A stretch of 64,000 nucleotides of DNA from Streptomyces djakartensis (lineage in GTDB: Bacteria; Actinomycetota; Actinomycetes; Streptomycetales; Streptomycetaceae). The DNA is taken from positions 1 to 64,000 of the forward strand of contig NZ_BMWE01000027.1 of NCBI RefSeq assembly GCF_014651075.1, given 5' to 3'. The notes below the pieces were generated by a model. It worked only from the letters and a program-made list of their open reading frames with translations, had not been told where the DNA came from and searched no databases. Both the position numbers and the translations under genes were made by a program. Below, piece by piece: positions 15,648 through 23,929 of this stretch (the stretch's first letter is position 1; the number at the start of each line of letters is the position of its first letter).

Positions 15648-16455
15648 CTGCGGCCGTCCCTTCCTTGCCGAGACCGGGCTCCTTGCCGAGGCCGGACGCG
15701 AGCCGGCCGATGAACGAGGTGCTCTCCTCGAAGATCCGGTCCGCGTCATGGTCCAACGTGGCGACGTGGTAGCTCTGTTCCAGCAGGATCTCCCGGACGT
15801 CCGTCGACGAGATGCGGCTGAGGATCCGGGCCGAGTCGGCGGGCGGCACCACGTGGTCCTGCGGGCTGTGCAGCAGCAGCACCGGCTGGGTGACCTGCGG
15901 CAGCTCGCCGTCGACGACCCGGAAGAACTGCCGCAGGGAGTGCGCGGCGTGCAGCGGCACCCGGTCGTAGCCGAGCTCCTTGCTGTCCGGCTTGGCGATG
16001 TCGCTGGCGATGCCCTTCGTCGCGGGGACGATGTGGCGGATCACGGGCAGGGCGTGCGCGGCGAGACCGTGCACCTTGTTCGCCGGATTGACGACGACCA
16101 CCCCGCTGACGGCGTCCCCGTGCTTCGCGGCGAGCCGCAGGGCCAGGGCGCCGCCCATCGACAGACCGGCCACGAAGACCTTCTCGCGGCGCTCGCACAG
16201 CAGGCGCAGTTCGCGGTCCACCTCCGCGTACCAGTCCTGCCAGCCGGTGATGCGCAGGTCCTCCCAGCGCGTGCCGTGGCCGGGCAGCAATGGCAGGGAG
16301 ACGGTCAGGCCTTGTGCGGCGAGATGCTCCGCCCAGGGGCGCAGCGACTGCGGTGAACCGGTGAAGCCGTGGCAGAGGAGGACGGCCACCTCCCCGCCCT
16401 CGTGGTGAAACGGCTCGGCTCCGGCAAGGACCGGCACCTTCGGCCTCCTGGTCAT
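15640..16455 (-). CDS. Alpha/beta hydrolase, monoacylglycerol lipase/carboxylesterase type
   Basis: 271 aa. L-C-H-G-F-T-G-S supplies the oxyanion loop near the N-terminus; G-L-S-M-G-G gives the nucleophile Ser; H-S-P-Q-D-H-V-V-P-P gives the acid; S-Y-H-V-A-T-L-D-H-D gives the His. This arrangement is that of the Est30-like carboxylesterases and bacterial monoacylglycerol lipases. No signal peptide, so cytoplasmic. It lies divergent from the PlsC gene (169 bp apart), so a shared role in acyl-lipid turnover is possible but unproven. Confidence 0.9.
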   Translation of the reverse strand: MTRRPKVPVLAGAEPFHHEGGEVAVLLCHGFTGSPQSLRPWAEHLAAQGLTVSLPLLPGHGTRWEDLRITGWQDWYAEVDRELRLLCERREKVFVAGLSMGGALALRLAAKHGDAVSGVVVVNPANKVHGLAAHALPVIRHIVPATKGIASDIAKPDSKELGYDRVPLHAAHSLRQFFRVVDGELPQVTQPVLLLHSPQDHVVPPADSARILSRISSTDVREILLEQSYHVATLDHDADRIFEESTSFIGRLASGLGKEPGLGKEGTAAGG

Positions 16456-16624
16456 GAGAAGGGACGAACACGATCACGGATTGTCACGGAACGTCATGGA
16501 AGAGGTCGCACGTCGTTCGCGGGACCTTCACCGTACGCGACCGCACTGACACCGACCAGGGCCGACGGCGCCTTTGACGGCGGTCCGGGTTATGGTCTGA
16601 TCGACACATACAGGAGGCACTCGG

Positions 16625-17434
16625 TTGTTGTACGGCGCGATGAAGGTCGCTGTTGGGGGACCGCTGAAGGTCGCCTTCAGGCCCTGGGTGGAAGGCCTGG
16701 AGAACGTTCCCGCCGAGGGTCCCGCGATCCTGGCGAGCAATCACCTGTCCTTCTCGGACTCGTTCTTCCTGCCCGCCGTCCTGGACCGCAAGGTCACCTT
16801 CATCGCGAAGGCCGAGTACTTCACCACGCCCGGGGTGAAGGGCCGGCTGACGGCCGCCTTCTTCAAGGGTGTCGGCCAGCTGCCCGTGGACCGCTCCGGT
16901 GCCCGGGGCGCCGGTGAGGCGGCCATCAAGAGCGGCATCGAGGTGCTGGAACGCGGGGAGCTGTTCGGCATCTACCCGGAGGGGACGCGCTCGCCCGACG
17001 GGCGGCTCTACCGCGGAAAGCCGGGCGGCCTCGCCCGCGTGGCGCTCGCGACCGGGGCGCCCGTCATCCCGGTCGCGATGATCGACACGGAGAAGATCCA
17101 GCCGCCCGGCAAGGTCGTGCCGAAGCTGATGCGGCCCGGCATCCGCATCGGCAAGCCCCTGGACTTCAGCCGCTACCAGGGCATGGAGCACGACCGCTTC
17201 GTGCTGCGCGCGGTGACCGACGAGGTCATGTACGAGATCATGAAGCTCTCCGGCCAGGAGTACGTCGACATGTACGCGACAGCCATGAAGCGGCAGCTCG
17301 CGGAGGCGGCGAAGGCGGAGAAGGAGGCCGGGAAGGCGGCCAAGGCCGCGCTCGCGCGGGCGGAGAAGGAACAAGCCGAGAAGGAACAAGCCGAGAAGGA
17401 CGAGCGGACCAGGCAGCGGCGGACCGAGCCTTAG
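16625..17434 (+). CDS. plsC: 1-acyl-sn-glycerol-3-phosphate acyltransferase (PlsC family)
   Basis: 269 aa. Initiates at TTG 16625 (or TTG 16628), placed 7-10 nt after a strong AGGAGG. Acyltransferase motifs: N-H-L-S-F-S-D (HX4D) near residue 40, the downstream block G-Q-L-P-V-D-R, Y-P-E-G-T-R-S, and V-I-P-V-A-M. The last 40 residues are a Lys/Glu/Ala-rich helix with a doubled E-K-E-Q-A unit. By family it transfers an acyl chain to lysophosphatidic acid to give phosphatidic acid at the inner membrane face. It is followed 28 bp later by macS. Confidence 0.93.
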   Translation: MLYGAMKVAVGGPLKVAFRPWVEGLENVPAEGPAILASNHLSFSDSFFLPAVLDRKVTFIAKAEYFTTPGVKGRLTAAFFKGVGQLPVDRSGARGAGEAAIKSGIEVLERGELFGIYPEGTRSPDGRLYRGKPGGLARVALATGAPVIPVAMIDTEKIQPPGKVVPKLMRPGIRIGKPLDFSRYQGMEHDRFVLRAVTDEVMYEIMKLSGQEYVDMYATAMKRQLAEAAKAEKEAGKAAKAALARAEKEQAEKEQAEKDERTRQRRTEP

Positions 17435-17462
17435 CCGGGGCGTCGGCCGGGGGGTGGGGGAC

Positions 17463-18689
17463 ATGGCCAAGCGCGAGCGCGTCATGAGAATGTCGGTCGA
17501 GCAGCCGCTGTGGCGTGCGCTGACCGGTTACCGGGTGCTGACGATGCTGTACGCGGTCGGCCTGTTCGCCACCGCCTACGGCGAGTTCCCCCGCCCCTGG
17601 ATCGCCGTCGCCTACTACACCGTGCTGGGCGTGTGGACCCTGGCCACCCTGCCCCGGGTCGCGAACGCCGCCCGCTGCACGAAGCGGTTCCTCGCCGCCG
17701 ACCTCACCATCGCCGTCACCGGCATCCTGCTCACGCCCGTCGCCGACGCGCACGAGCGGGTCCAGGCGGGCGGCCCGACCCTGCCGTCGATCTGGACCGC
17801 CGGTTCCGTTCTGGCCTTCGCCCTCAAGGGCGGCTGGCGCTGGGCGGCCCTCGCCTCCACCCTGGTGGCCGCCGCCAACCTGGTGGAACGCGGCTCCCCG
17901 GCCCGCGACACGGTCCACAACGTCATCCTGGTCTGCATCGCCTCCATCGCCATCGGCTACGTCGTCGAGGTCGCCCGCGCCTCCGAGCGCACCCTCGCCC
18001 GCGCCCTGGAGATCGAGGCCGCCACGAGGGAGCGGGAGCGCCTGGCCCGGGACATCCACGACAGCGTGCTCCAGGTACTGGCGATGGTGCAGCGGCGCGG
18101 GGCGGTGATCGGCGGGGAGGCGGCCGAACTGGGCCGGATGGCCGGTGAGCAGGAGGTCGCGCTGCGCACCCTGGTCTCCGGCGGGCTGGTGCCGGTCTCC
18201 CGGGTCTCGGAGGACGCCGCCGAGGGCGCGGTCGTACGGGCCGTCGACGAGGAACCGGAGGATAGCGGCCCCGTCGACCTGCGCGCCCTGCTCGCGCCGT
18301 ACGCCGGGGCCAGGGTCAGCCTCGCCGAGCCCGGCGCGCCCGTGCCCCTGGCACCGGTCGCCGCCCGGGAAGTGACCGCGGCCGTCGGCGCCGCCCTGGA
18401 CAACGTCCGCAGACACGCAGGGGAACAGGCCCGGGCGTGGATCCTGGTCGAGGACGAGCCGGACGAGGTGATCGTCACCGTACGGGACGACGGGCCCGGC
18501 ATCCCGGAGGGGCGGCTCGCCCAGGCGGAGGGCGAGGGGCGGCTCGGTGTCGCCCTGTCGATCCGCGGCCGGCTGCGCGACCTCGGCGGCAGCGCGGAGC
18601 TGATCTCGGTGCCGGGGCAGGGCACGGAGGTCGAGTTGAAGGTACCCAAGGACAGGACAGAGGCACGGGGGAAGGCGGAGCGGCGATGA
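17463..18689 (+). CDS. macS: Sensor histidine kinase MacS
   Basis: 408 aa from ATG 17463; GTG 17454 is an alternative with no better ribosome site. Residues about 20-165 form five or so membrane helices, then a coiled coil, then the NarL-group dimerisation box L-A-R-D-I-H-D-S-V-L-Q with phospho-acceptor His at about 199. The catalytic domain shows the N box (A-L-D-N-V-R-R-H-A) and G1 box (R-D-D-G-P-G-I-P-E). It overlaps macR by 4 nt (ATGA). Position and make-up match SCO2121, the MacS kinase known for control of morphogenesis and actinorhodin. No large extracellular sensor domain is visible. Confidence 0.9.
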   Translation: MAKRERVMRMSVEQPLWRALTGYRVLTMLYAVGLFATAYGEFPRPWIAVAYYTVLGVWTLATLPRVANAARCTKRFLAADLTIAVTGILLTPVADAHERVQAGGPTLPSIWTAGSVLAFALKGGWRWAALASTLVAAANLVERGSPARDTVHNVILVCIASIAIGYVVEVARASERTLARALEIEAATRERERLARDIHDSVLQVLAMVQRRGAVIGGEAAELGRMAGEQEVALRTLVSGGLVPVSRVSEDAAEGAVVRAVDEEPEDSGPVDLRALLAPYAGARVSLAEPGAPVPLAPVAAREVTAAVGAALDNVRRHAGEQARAWILVEDEPDEVIVTVRDDGPGIPEGRLAQAEGEGRLGVALSIRGRLRDLGGSAELISVPGQGTEVELKVPKDRTEARGKAERR

Positions 18690-19387
18690 CGCGGACCACG
18701 CAGGACGGGCGGGGCCCGGTAAAGGACCCGATCAGGGTCATGGTGGTCGACGACCACCCCATGTGGCGCGACGCCGTCGCCCGCGACCTGGCCGAGTCCG
18801 GCTTCGACGTGGTCGCCACGGCGGGCGACGGCGACCAGGCGGTGCGCCGGGCCAAGGCCGCCGCGCCCGACGTCCTCGTGCTCGACCTGAACCTGCCCGC
18901 CAAGCCCGGCGTCCAGGTCTGCAAGGAGGTCGTCGCCGCCGACCCCGCGCTGCGCGTCCTCGTGCTGTCCGCGAGCGGTGAGCACGCCGACGTCCTGGAG
19001 GCCGTGAAGTCCGGCGCGACCGGCTACCTGCTGAAGTCGGCCTCCACCGAGGAACTCCAGGACGCCGTGCGCCGCACGGCCGTCGGGGACCCGGTCTTCA
19101 CCCCGGGCCTCGCCGGCCTGGTCCTCGGTGAATACCGCCGCCTGGCCTCCGAACCCGCCCCCGCCCCCGACACCGGGGAACCGAAGGCGCCACGGCTCAC
19201 CGACCGCGAGACGGAGGTGCTGCGCCTGGTCGCCAAGGGCCTCAGCTACAAGCAGATCGCCGAACGCCTGGTCATCTCCCACCGCACGGTGCAGAACCAC
19301 GTCCAGAACACCCTCGGCAAGCTCCAGTTGCACAACCGCGTGGAGCTCGTGAGGTACGCGATAGAGCGCGGCCTCGACGACGAGTGA
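18686..19387 (+). CDS. macR: Response regulator MacR (NarL/LuxR type)
   Basis: 233 aa. ATG 18686 overlaps the macS stop (ATGA). The receiver has V-V-D-D-H near residue 18 and phospho-acceptor D67 in V-L-D-L-N-L-P, with S and K switch residues in L-V-L-S-A and L-L-K-S-A. A Pro/Ala linker leads to a LuxR helix-turn-helix (T-D-R-E-T-E-V-L-R-L-V and I-S-H-R-T-V-Q-N-H). Known MacR binds a 16-bp box, TGAGTAC-nn-GTACTCA as I recall; a close match occurs at 36818-36833 in this window. Confidence 0.92.
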   Translation: MTRTTQDGRGPVKDPIRVMVVDDHPMWRDAVARDLAESGFDVVATAGDGDQAVRRAKAAAPDVLVLDLNLPAKPGVQVCKEVVAADPALRVLVLSASGEHADVLEAVKSGATGYLLKSASTEELQDAVRRTAVGDPVFTPGLAGLVLGEYRRLASEPAPAPDTGEPKAPRLTDRETEVLRLVAKGLSYKQIAERLVISHRTVQNHVQNTLGKLQLHNRVELVRYAIERGLDDE

Positions 19388-19406
19388 GGGACCAGGGCCC
19401 CGCCCG

Positions 19407-21272
19407 CTACACCGAGGGCCTGCTCGTGGCCCGGAGCCGCTCCACCAGCTCCCGCACGATCGTCACCCCGTTCAGGGTCAGGACCGACTCGGGATGGAAC
19501 TGGACGCCCGCCAACCCGGGCCCGCGCAGGGCATGCACCTCACCGTTGGCGGAGCGGCTCACCCGCACGCCGTGCGCGGCCAGCTCCTGGTGCGCTCCGT
19601 CGTCGCAGCGCGCCACGAAGCTGTTGTAGAAACCGACGGTCTCCCGCCGCCCGAACAGCTCGATCTCCGTCTGCGCCCCCTGGTACGGCACTTCCTTCCG
19701 GACGATCTCCAGCCCCAGCTCGGCCGCGATCAGCTCGTGCCCGAGGCAGACGCCGAGCACGCCGTGCGGATGGCGGCTGATGATCTCGGCGGTGAGGTCC
19801 CGCAGGAACCGCATCTTGGGGTCGGTGAGGTCGGAGGGATCACCGGGCCCCGGGCCCAGCACGACCGGCCCCTCGTGCCCGAGCACCGCCTCCCGCAGCC
19901 CGTCCTCGTCGTACCGCCGGACGGACACGTCCAGGCCGCTCGACCGCAGCAGGTGCGCCAGCATCGCCGTGAAGGTGTCCTCCCCGTCGACGATCAGCGC
20001 GTGTCCGTTCAGCCTCTGCGGCGGCTCCTGCATACGCAGCCAGAAGGGAGCGAGCGAGGCCCGGCGCCCGTCGAGCGCGGCCCGCACCCGGGGGTCGTCG
20101 GCCAGCCGCGGCCGCGCGGACTCCTCTCGCGGCCTTCCCGGCCGAACGCCCAGGGCCGTCAGCACGCCCGCAGCCTTCGCATGGGTCTCCGCGACCTCGC
20201 TCGCCGGGTCCGAGCCGCGCACGAGCGTGGCGCCGACCGGAACGCGCAGGTGCCCGTCGGCGGAGATGTCGGCGGTGCGGATGAGGATGGGCGAGTCGAG
20301 CGTCTGCGTCCCGCCGGAATCCCGGCCTAGCAGCGCCAGGGCACCGGCGTAGTACCCCCGCCCACCGGCCTCGTGCCGTTCGATCACCCGGCAGGCGTTC
20401 TGCACGGGCGAGCCGGTGACGGTGGCCGCGAACATGGTCTCCCTCAGGACCTCCCGCACGTCCAGCGAGGATTTCCCGCGCAGTTCGTACTCGGTGTGCG
20501 CGAGGTGCGCCATCTCCTTCAGCCGGGGCCCGACGACGACTCCGCCCATGTCACCGACCGTGCACATCATCTTGAGCTCCTCGTCGACGACCATCGACAG
20601 CTCCTCGGTCTCCTTGCCGTCGGCGAGGAAGCCGAGCAGATGCTCCGGGGTCGGTCCCTCGCTGGGATACCGGTACGTCCCGCTGATCGGGTTCATGACG
20701 ACGGTCCCGCCGGACATCCGTACGTGCACCTCGGGGCTCGCCCCGACCAAGGTCCGCGCCCCGGTGTGCACCACGAACGTCCAGTACGCTCCCCGCTCGC
20801 CCTCCAGCAGCCGCCGGAACAGCGCGAGGGCGTCCGCGCGGGAGAACCCCGGGATGTGACCCTCGTACGTCCGCCGGATCACGAAGTTCGCGCCCTCGCC
20901 CCGGCCGATCTCCTCCTCCAGCACCCGGCCGACGATCCGCGCGTACTCCTCGTCGGTGACGTCGAAGCCGCCTCCCTCGACGCGCACGTCGTGCGCCGGG
21001 AGCCGCTCCAGGGCGTCGGCGAGCGGGACCTCGTACGACTCCTCGGGCACCAGCACCGTCAGCGGGGTGCCGTCGTCGCGGACGTCGAAGCCGCGCTCGC
21101 GGATCTGCCGGAAGGGGACGAGCGCGAGGCCCTCGTCGGGAAGGTCGGCGAGACGGTCGCGGGTGACGACCGGGCCGAGCAGCACCTCGACCGTCCCGTG
21201 GTCGTGGCCCGGGGTGCGGCGGCGCAGCAGGGCGAACGGGCGGGGATCGTCCAGCAAGCCGAGGAGGTCCAT
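19407..21272 (-). CDS. trpE: Anthranilate synthase, fused TrpE-TrpG
   Basis: 621 aa. ATG 21272 starts M-D-L-L-G-L-L-D; the frame's upstream extension runs through the leader and is rejected. Residues up to about 425 are the chorismate-binding TrpE part (R-T-Y-E-G-H-I-P-G-F-S, P-I-S-G-T-Y, F-A-A-T-V-T-G-S-P, G-R-G-Y-Y-A-G-A-L). The rest is a class I glutamine amidotransferase with L-G-P-G-P-G-D-P, catalytic Cys in G-V-C-L-G-H and His/Glu in Q-F-H-P-E-S. It converts chorismate plus glutamine to anthranilate for tryptophan. Regulated by the trpL leader and attenuator upstream. The fused form matches trpEG of S. venezuelae. Confidence 0.95.
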   Translation of the reverse strand: MDLLGLLDDPRPFALLRRRTPGHDHGTVEVLLGPVVTRDRLADLPDEGLALVPFRQIRERGFDVRDDGTPLTVLVPEESYEVPLADALERLPAHDVRVEGGGFDVTDEEYARIVGRVLEEEIGRGEGANFVIRRTYEGHIPGFSRADALALFRRLLEGERGAYWTFVVHTGARTLVGASPEVHVRMSGGTVVMNPISGTYRYPSEGPTPEHLLGFLADGKETEELSMVVDEELKMMCTVGDMGGVVVGPRLKEMAHLAHTEYELRGKSSLDVREVLRETMFAATVTGSPVQNACRVIERHEAGGRGYYAGALALLGRDSGGTQTLDSPILIRTADISADGHLRVPVGATLVRGSDPASEVAETHAKAAGVLTALGVRPGRPREESARPRLADDPRVRAALDGRRASLAPFWLRMQEPPQRLNGHALIVDGEDTFTAMLAHLLRSSGLDVSVRRYDEDGLREAVLGHEGPVVLGPGPGDPSDLTDPKMRFLRDLTAEIISRHPHGVLGVCLGHELIAAELGLEIVRKEVPYQGAQTEIELFGRRETVGFYNSFVARCDDGAHQELAAHGVRVSRSANGEVHALRGPGLAGVQFHPESVLTLNGVTIVRELVERLRATSRPSV

Positions 21273-21320
21273 GGATCCGTGCTCCTTGTCGGTGGGAGAG
21301 GAACGGATCCCGGGAAACAC

Positions 21321-21347
21321 CGAAGGCCGCCCCTCGGGCGGCCTTCG
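21321..21347 (-). terminator. trp attenuator terminator hairpin
   Basis: CGAAGGCCGCCC (21321-21332) and GGGCGGCCTTCG (21336-21347) form a perfect 12-bp stem with a 3-nt loop between trpL and trpE. On the minus-strand transcript it is followed by a short GTGTTTCCC run. Ribosome stalling at the Trp codons of trpL would be expected to prevent its formation. Confidence 0.8.
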
Positions 21348-21366
21348 CGAAGTTGTGTACGCGCAG

Positions 21367-21423
21367 TCAGCGGGCCGCCGGGTGAGCGGTCCACCACCAG
21401 TTCTGGATCGAGTGCGCGAACAT
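21367..21423 (-). CDS. trpL: trp leader peptide with three tandem Trp codons
   Basis: 18 codons starting ATG at 21423: M-F-A-H-S-I-Q-N-W-W-W-T-A-H-P-A-A-R, then TGA. Three consecutive TGG codons at positions 9-11 make it a classic attenuation leader for the downstream anthranilate synthase; the peptide is close to the one I recall from S. venezuelae and S. coelicolor trp genes. TAAGGT at 21431-21436 on the minus strand, about 7 nt before the ATG, could be a -10 box, making the leader mRNA nearly leaderless. Confidence 0.93.
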   Translation of the reverse strand: MFAHSIQNWWWTAHPAAR

Positions 21424-21484
21424 GCGACGCACCTTATCCCATGTCCGCGGAGCGTACCCGGTGTCTCAATTGCTGGGCACGGGC

Positions 21485-21512
21485 CTGGACGCCCGACATG
21501 ACCCCGTAGGGT
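21485..21512 (+). promoter_or_regulatory. Candidate leaderless promoter of DAHP synthase
   Basis: TAGGGT at 21507-21512 ends 7 nt before the GTG start at 21520, the spacing of a leaderless transcript. The matching -35 region is weak (TGGACG at 21486-21491). The 96-bp gap between the trpL start and this gene must serve both divergent promoters. Confidence 0.45.
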
Positions 21513-21519
21513 TGAACTC

Positions 21520-22872
21520 GTGACCGTGAACGCTAAGACCAGCGCGAGTGCTGGCAACACCTGGCGAGACCTGCCCGCGGCGCAGCAGCCCGAGTACCCC
21601 GACCTTGAGGCTCTGCGCGCAGTCGTTGCGGACCTCGAGTCGTATCCGCCGCTCGTCTTCGCGGGCGAGTGCGACCAGCTGCGCGCCCGGATGGCGGCCG
21701 TCGCCAGGGGAGAGGCGTTCCTCCTCCAGGGCGGCGACTGCGCCGAGGCGTTCGACGCCGTGTCCGCCGACCACATCCGCAACAAGCTCAAGACCCTGCT
21801 CCAGATGGGCGCCGTGCTGACGTACGCCGCCTCCGTGCCGGTCGTGAAGGTCGGCCGCATCGCCGGCCAGTACTCCAAGCCGCGCTCCAAGCCGACCGAG
21901 ACCCGCGACGGCGTGACGCTGCCGACGTACCGGGGCGACTCCGTCAACGGCTTCGACTTCACCGAAGAGGCCCGCGTCCCGGACCCCGAGCGCCTGAAGC
22001 GGATGTACCACGCGTCCGCCTCCACGCTGAACCTGGTGCGCGCGTTCACCACCGGCGGCTACGCCGACCTGCGCCAGGTGCACGCCTGGAACCAGGACTT
22101 CGTGAAGTCGTCCCCGTCGGGGCAGCGCTACGAGCAGCTGGCGCGCGAGATCGACAACGCGCTGAACTTCATGCACGCCTGCGGGGCCGACCCGGAGGAG
22201 TTCAAGACGGTCGAGTTCTACGCCTCGCACGAGGCGCTGCTGCTGGACTACGAGTCCGCCCTGACCCGGGTCGACTCGCGCACCGGGCAGCTGTACGACG
22301 TCTCCGGCCACATGGTGTGGATCGGCGAGCGCACCCGGCAGCTGGACCACGCGCACATCGAGTTCGCCTCGAAGATCCGCAACCCCATCGGCATCAAGCT
22401 GGGTCCGACGACCACCGCCGAGGACGCGCTGCAGTACATCGAGCGCCTCGACCCGGAGCGGGAGCCGGGCCGGCTGACCTTCATCGTCCGCATGGGTGCC
22501 GACAAGGTCCGCGACAAGCTCCCCGAGCTGGTCGAGAAGGTCACCGCCTCCGGTGCGACGGTGGCCTGGGTGACGGACCCGATGCACGGCAACACCTTCG
22601 AGGCGGCCTCCGGGCACAAGACCCGCCGCTTCGACGACGTGCTCGACGAGGTCAAGGGCTTCTTCGAGGTCCACAAGGCGCTGGGCACGCACCCGGGCGG
22701 CATCCACGTGGAGCTGACCGGCGACGACGTCACCGAGTGCGTGGGCGGCGGCGACGAGATCTTCGTCGACGATCTGCACCAGCGCTACGAGACGGCCTGC
22801 GACCCGCGGCTCAACCGCAGCCAGTCGCTGGACCTGGCGTTCCTCGTGGCCGAGATGTACCGGGACCAGTAA
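21520..22872 (+). CDS. Class II 3-deoxy-D-arabino-heptulosonate-7-phosphate (DAHP) synthase
   Basis: 450 aa, standard for the plant-like AroA-II family. Family blocks: W-R-D-L-P-A-A-Q-Q-P at the N-terminus, F-L-L-Q-G-G-D-C-A-E with the metal-binding Cys, G-R-I-A-G-Q-Y, S-H-E-A-L-L-L, and H-M-V-W-I-G-E-R-T. C-terminal metal ligands lie in V-T-D-P-M-H-G-N and H-V-E-L-T-G. It condenses PEP and erythrose 4-phosphate, the first step of the shikimate pathway. It is divergent from trpE, so entry and Trp-branch enzymes are arranged back to back. A perfect terminator hairpin follows. Confidence 0.96.
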   Translation: MTVNAKTSASAGNTWRDLPAAQQPEYPDLEALRAVVADLESYPPLVFAGECDQLRARMAAVARGEAFLLQGGDCAEAFDAVSADHIRNKLKTLLQMGAVLTYAASVPVVKVGRIAGQYSKPRSKPTETRDGVTLPTYRGDSVNGFDFTEEARVPDPERLKRMYHASASTLNLVRAFTTGGYADLRQVHAWNQDFVKSSPSGQRYEQLAREIDNALNFMHACGADPEEFKTVEFYASHEALLLDYESALTRVDSRTGQLYDVSGHMVWIGERTRQLDHAHIEFASKIRNPIGIKLGPTTTAEDALQYIERLDPEREPGRLTFIVRMGADKVRDKLPELVEKVTASGATVAWVTDPMHGNTFEAASGHKTRRFDDVLDEVKGFFEVHKALGTHPGGIHVELTGDDVTECVGGGDEIFVDDLHQRYETACDPRLNRSQSLDLAFLVAEMYRDQ

Positions 22873-22900
22873 CGGGTCCGCCTGTCACCGGGCACCGACT

Positions 22901-22928
22901 GGGGCGCGGATCACACGATCCGCGCCCC
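22901..22928 (+). terminator. Terminator after DAHP synthase
   Basis: GGGGCGCGGATC (22901-22912) pairs perfectly with GATCCGCGCCCC (22917-22928), loop ACAC, followed by TTCCGGCTTTTCC. A strong intrinsic terminator 28 bp after the stop codon. Confidence 0.85.
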
Positions 22929-22963
22929 TTCCGGCTTTTCCCCCTCCGGCCCGGCGGGTAAGG

Positions 22964-22982
22964 TTAGGTTAGCCTCACCGAT
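22964..22982. promoter_or_regulatory. Iron box (DmdR/IdeR-type operator) of bfd
   Basis: TTAGGTTAGCCTCACCGAT matches the Streptomyces iron box consensus TTAGGTTAGGCTCACCTAA at all but a few positions. It lies 47 bp upstream of the bfd start, consistent with iron-dependent repression by a DmdR1-type regulator. Confidence 0.85.
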
Positions 22983-23028
22983 CAACGGGGACGGCGCCAG
23001 AGAACGAACCCGTCGGGAGGTGGACCGC

Positions 23029-23253
23029 GTGTACATCTGCAGTTGCTTCGGGATCACCGAGCAGCAGGTCAGGCAGCACGCGGACAGCGGCGCCTGCACC
23101 CCACGCCAGATAGCCTCCGCCTGCAAGGCGGGGACGGACTGCGGGTCGTGCGTGCGCCGTATCCAGGCGATCCTCGGCAGGGGCGCGTGCCCGCGCCGCG
23201 AGCTGGCCGACCAGGGCGAGCCGGTACTCACGAACCTCGAGGACGCCGCCTGA
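23029..23253 (+). CDS. bfd: Bacterioferritin-associated ferredoxin
   Basis: 74 aa. GTG 23029 is preferred over GTG 23020 because the GGGAGG ribosome site (23015-23020) ends 8 nt before it and overlaps the other codon. The [2Fe-2S] ligands are C4 and C6 (C-S-C) with C38 and C41 (C-G-S-C), the Bfd pattern. By family it docks on bacterioferritin and passes electrons to release stored iron. The iron box upstream implies expression under iron starvation. It is convergent with bfr, 24 bp apart. Confidence 0.94.
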   Translation: MYICSCFGITEQQVRQHADSGACTPRQIASACKAGTDCGSCVRRIQAILGRGACPRRELADQGEPVLTNLEDAA

Positions 23254-23277
23254 CGGCAGTGCCTCGCGGGGGCACCC

Positions 23278-23754
23278 CTAGCTCGGCTGCTCGATCTGCT
23301 GTGCGAGGTACAGCGCCTCACCGAGCTTGTCGATGAGTTCCAGCTGCGTGTCCAGGTAGTCGATGTGGTGCTCCTCGTCGGCGAGGATCTCCTCGAAGAT
23401 GTTGGCGGACGTGATGTCGCCCTTGGTGCGCATCACCTCGATCCCGCGCTTGAGACGGTCGATCGCCTCGACCTCGATCTGCCGGTCCGCCTGGAACATC
23501 TCGGTGACGGTCTGGCCGACCCGTACGTGGAAGAGCCGCTGGTAGTTGGGCAGGCCGTCCAGCATGAGGATGCGCTCGGTGAGCCTGTCCGCATGCTTCA
23601 TCTCGTCCATGGACTCTTCACGCGTGTACTTGGCGAGTTTCGTCCAGCCCTTGTTGTCCTGGATGCGGTAGTGCAGCCAGTACTGGTTGATCGCGGTGAG
23701 CTCGCCGGTCAGCTGCTCGTTCAGGAATTCGAGGACCTCGGGGTCGCCCTGCAT
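23278..23754 (-). CDS. bfr: Bacterioferritin
   Basis: 158 aa. ATG 23754 follows GGAAGGAG; a longer in-frame version from 23808 is rejected. All functional residues fall at the standard Bfr numbers: ferroxidase ligands E18, E51, H54, E94, E127 and H130, and heme-binding M52. It assembles into the 24-mer iron store. Its partner Bfd is encoded convergently; the two ends of the pair are controlled by different elements, an iron box for bfd and an unusual AT-rich site for bfr. Confidence 0.96.
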   Translation of the reverse strand: MQGDPEVLEFLNEQLTGELTAINQYWLHYRIQDNKGWTKLAKYTREESMDEMKHADRLTERILMLDGLPNYQRLFHVRVGQTVTEMFQADRQIEVEAIDRLKRGIEVMRTKGDITSANIFEEILADEEHHIDYLDTQLELIDKLGEALYLAQQIEQPS

Positions 23755-23828
23755 CGCAGAGGCTCCTTCCACGCGGGGGAACTGGCGGATTGCGCCGCAT
23801 GATTCCATCGGGGACGAAGATCGTCCAG

Positions 23829-23865
23829 TAAGTCTTCACTTAGTAAGTAAGTGCATGCTTAGTTC
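23829..23865. promoter_or_regulatory. AT-rich array of TAAGT elements upstream of bfr
   Basis: The stretch contains the palindrome ACTTAGTAAGT (23838-23848) with further TAAGT and CTTAG copies on both sides (23829-23833, 23846-23851, 23858-23862). It stands out sharply from the surrounding GC-rich DNA. It lies 75-110 bp upstream of bfr and 65-100 bp upstream of the divergent oxidoreductase, so it may control either or both. No regulator is assigned. Confidence 0.45.
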
Positions 23866-23929
23866 TGGTTGCCCCGATTTGAGCCGGGCCCTGTCCGGGG
23901 CACCTCCCGGGGTCTGTCAGGATGGAGTC

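Noticed and set aside
21273..22052. N-terminal extension of anthranilate synthase
   Set aside because: It would cover the leader peptide, the attenuator and the start of DAHP synthase antisense; family homology begins at 21272.
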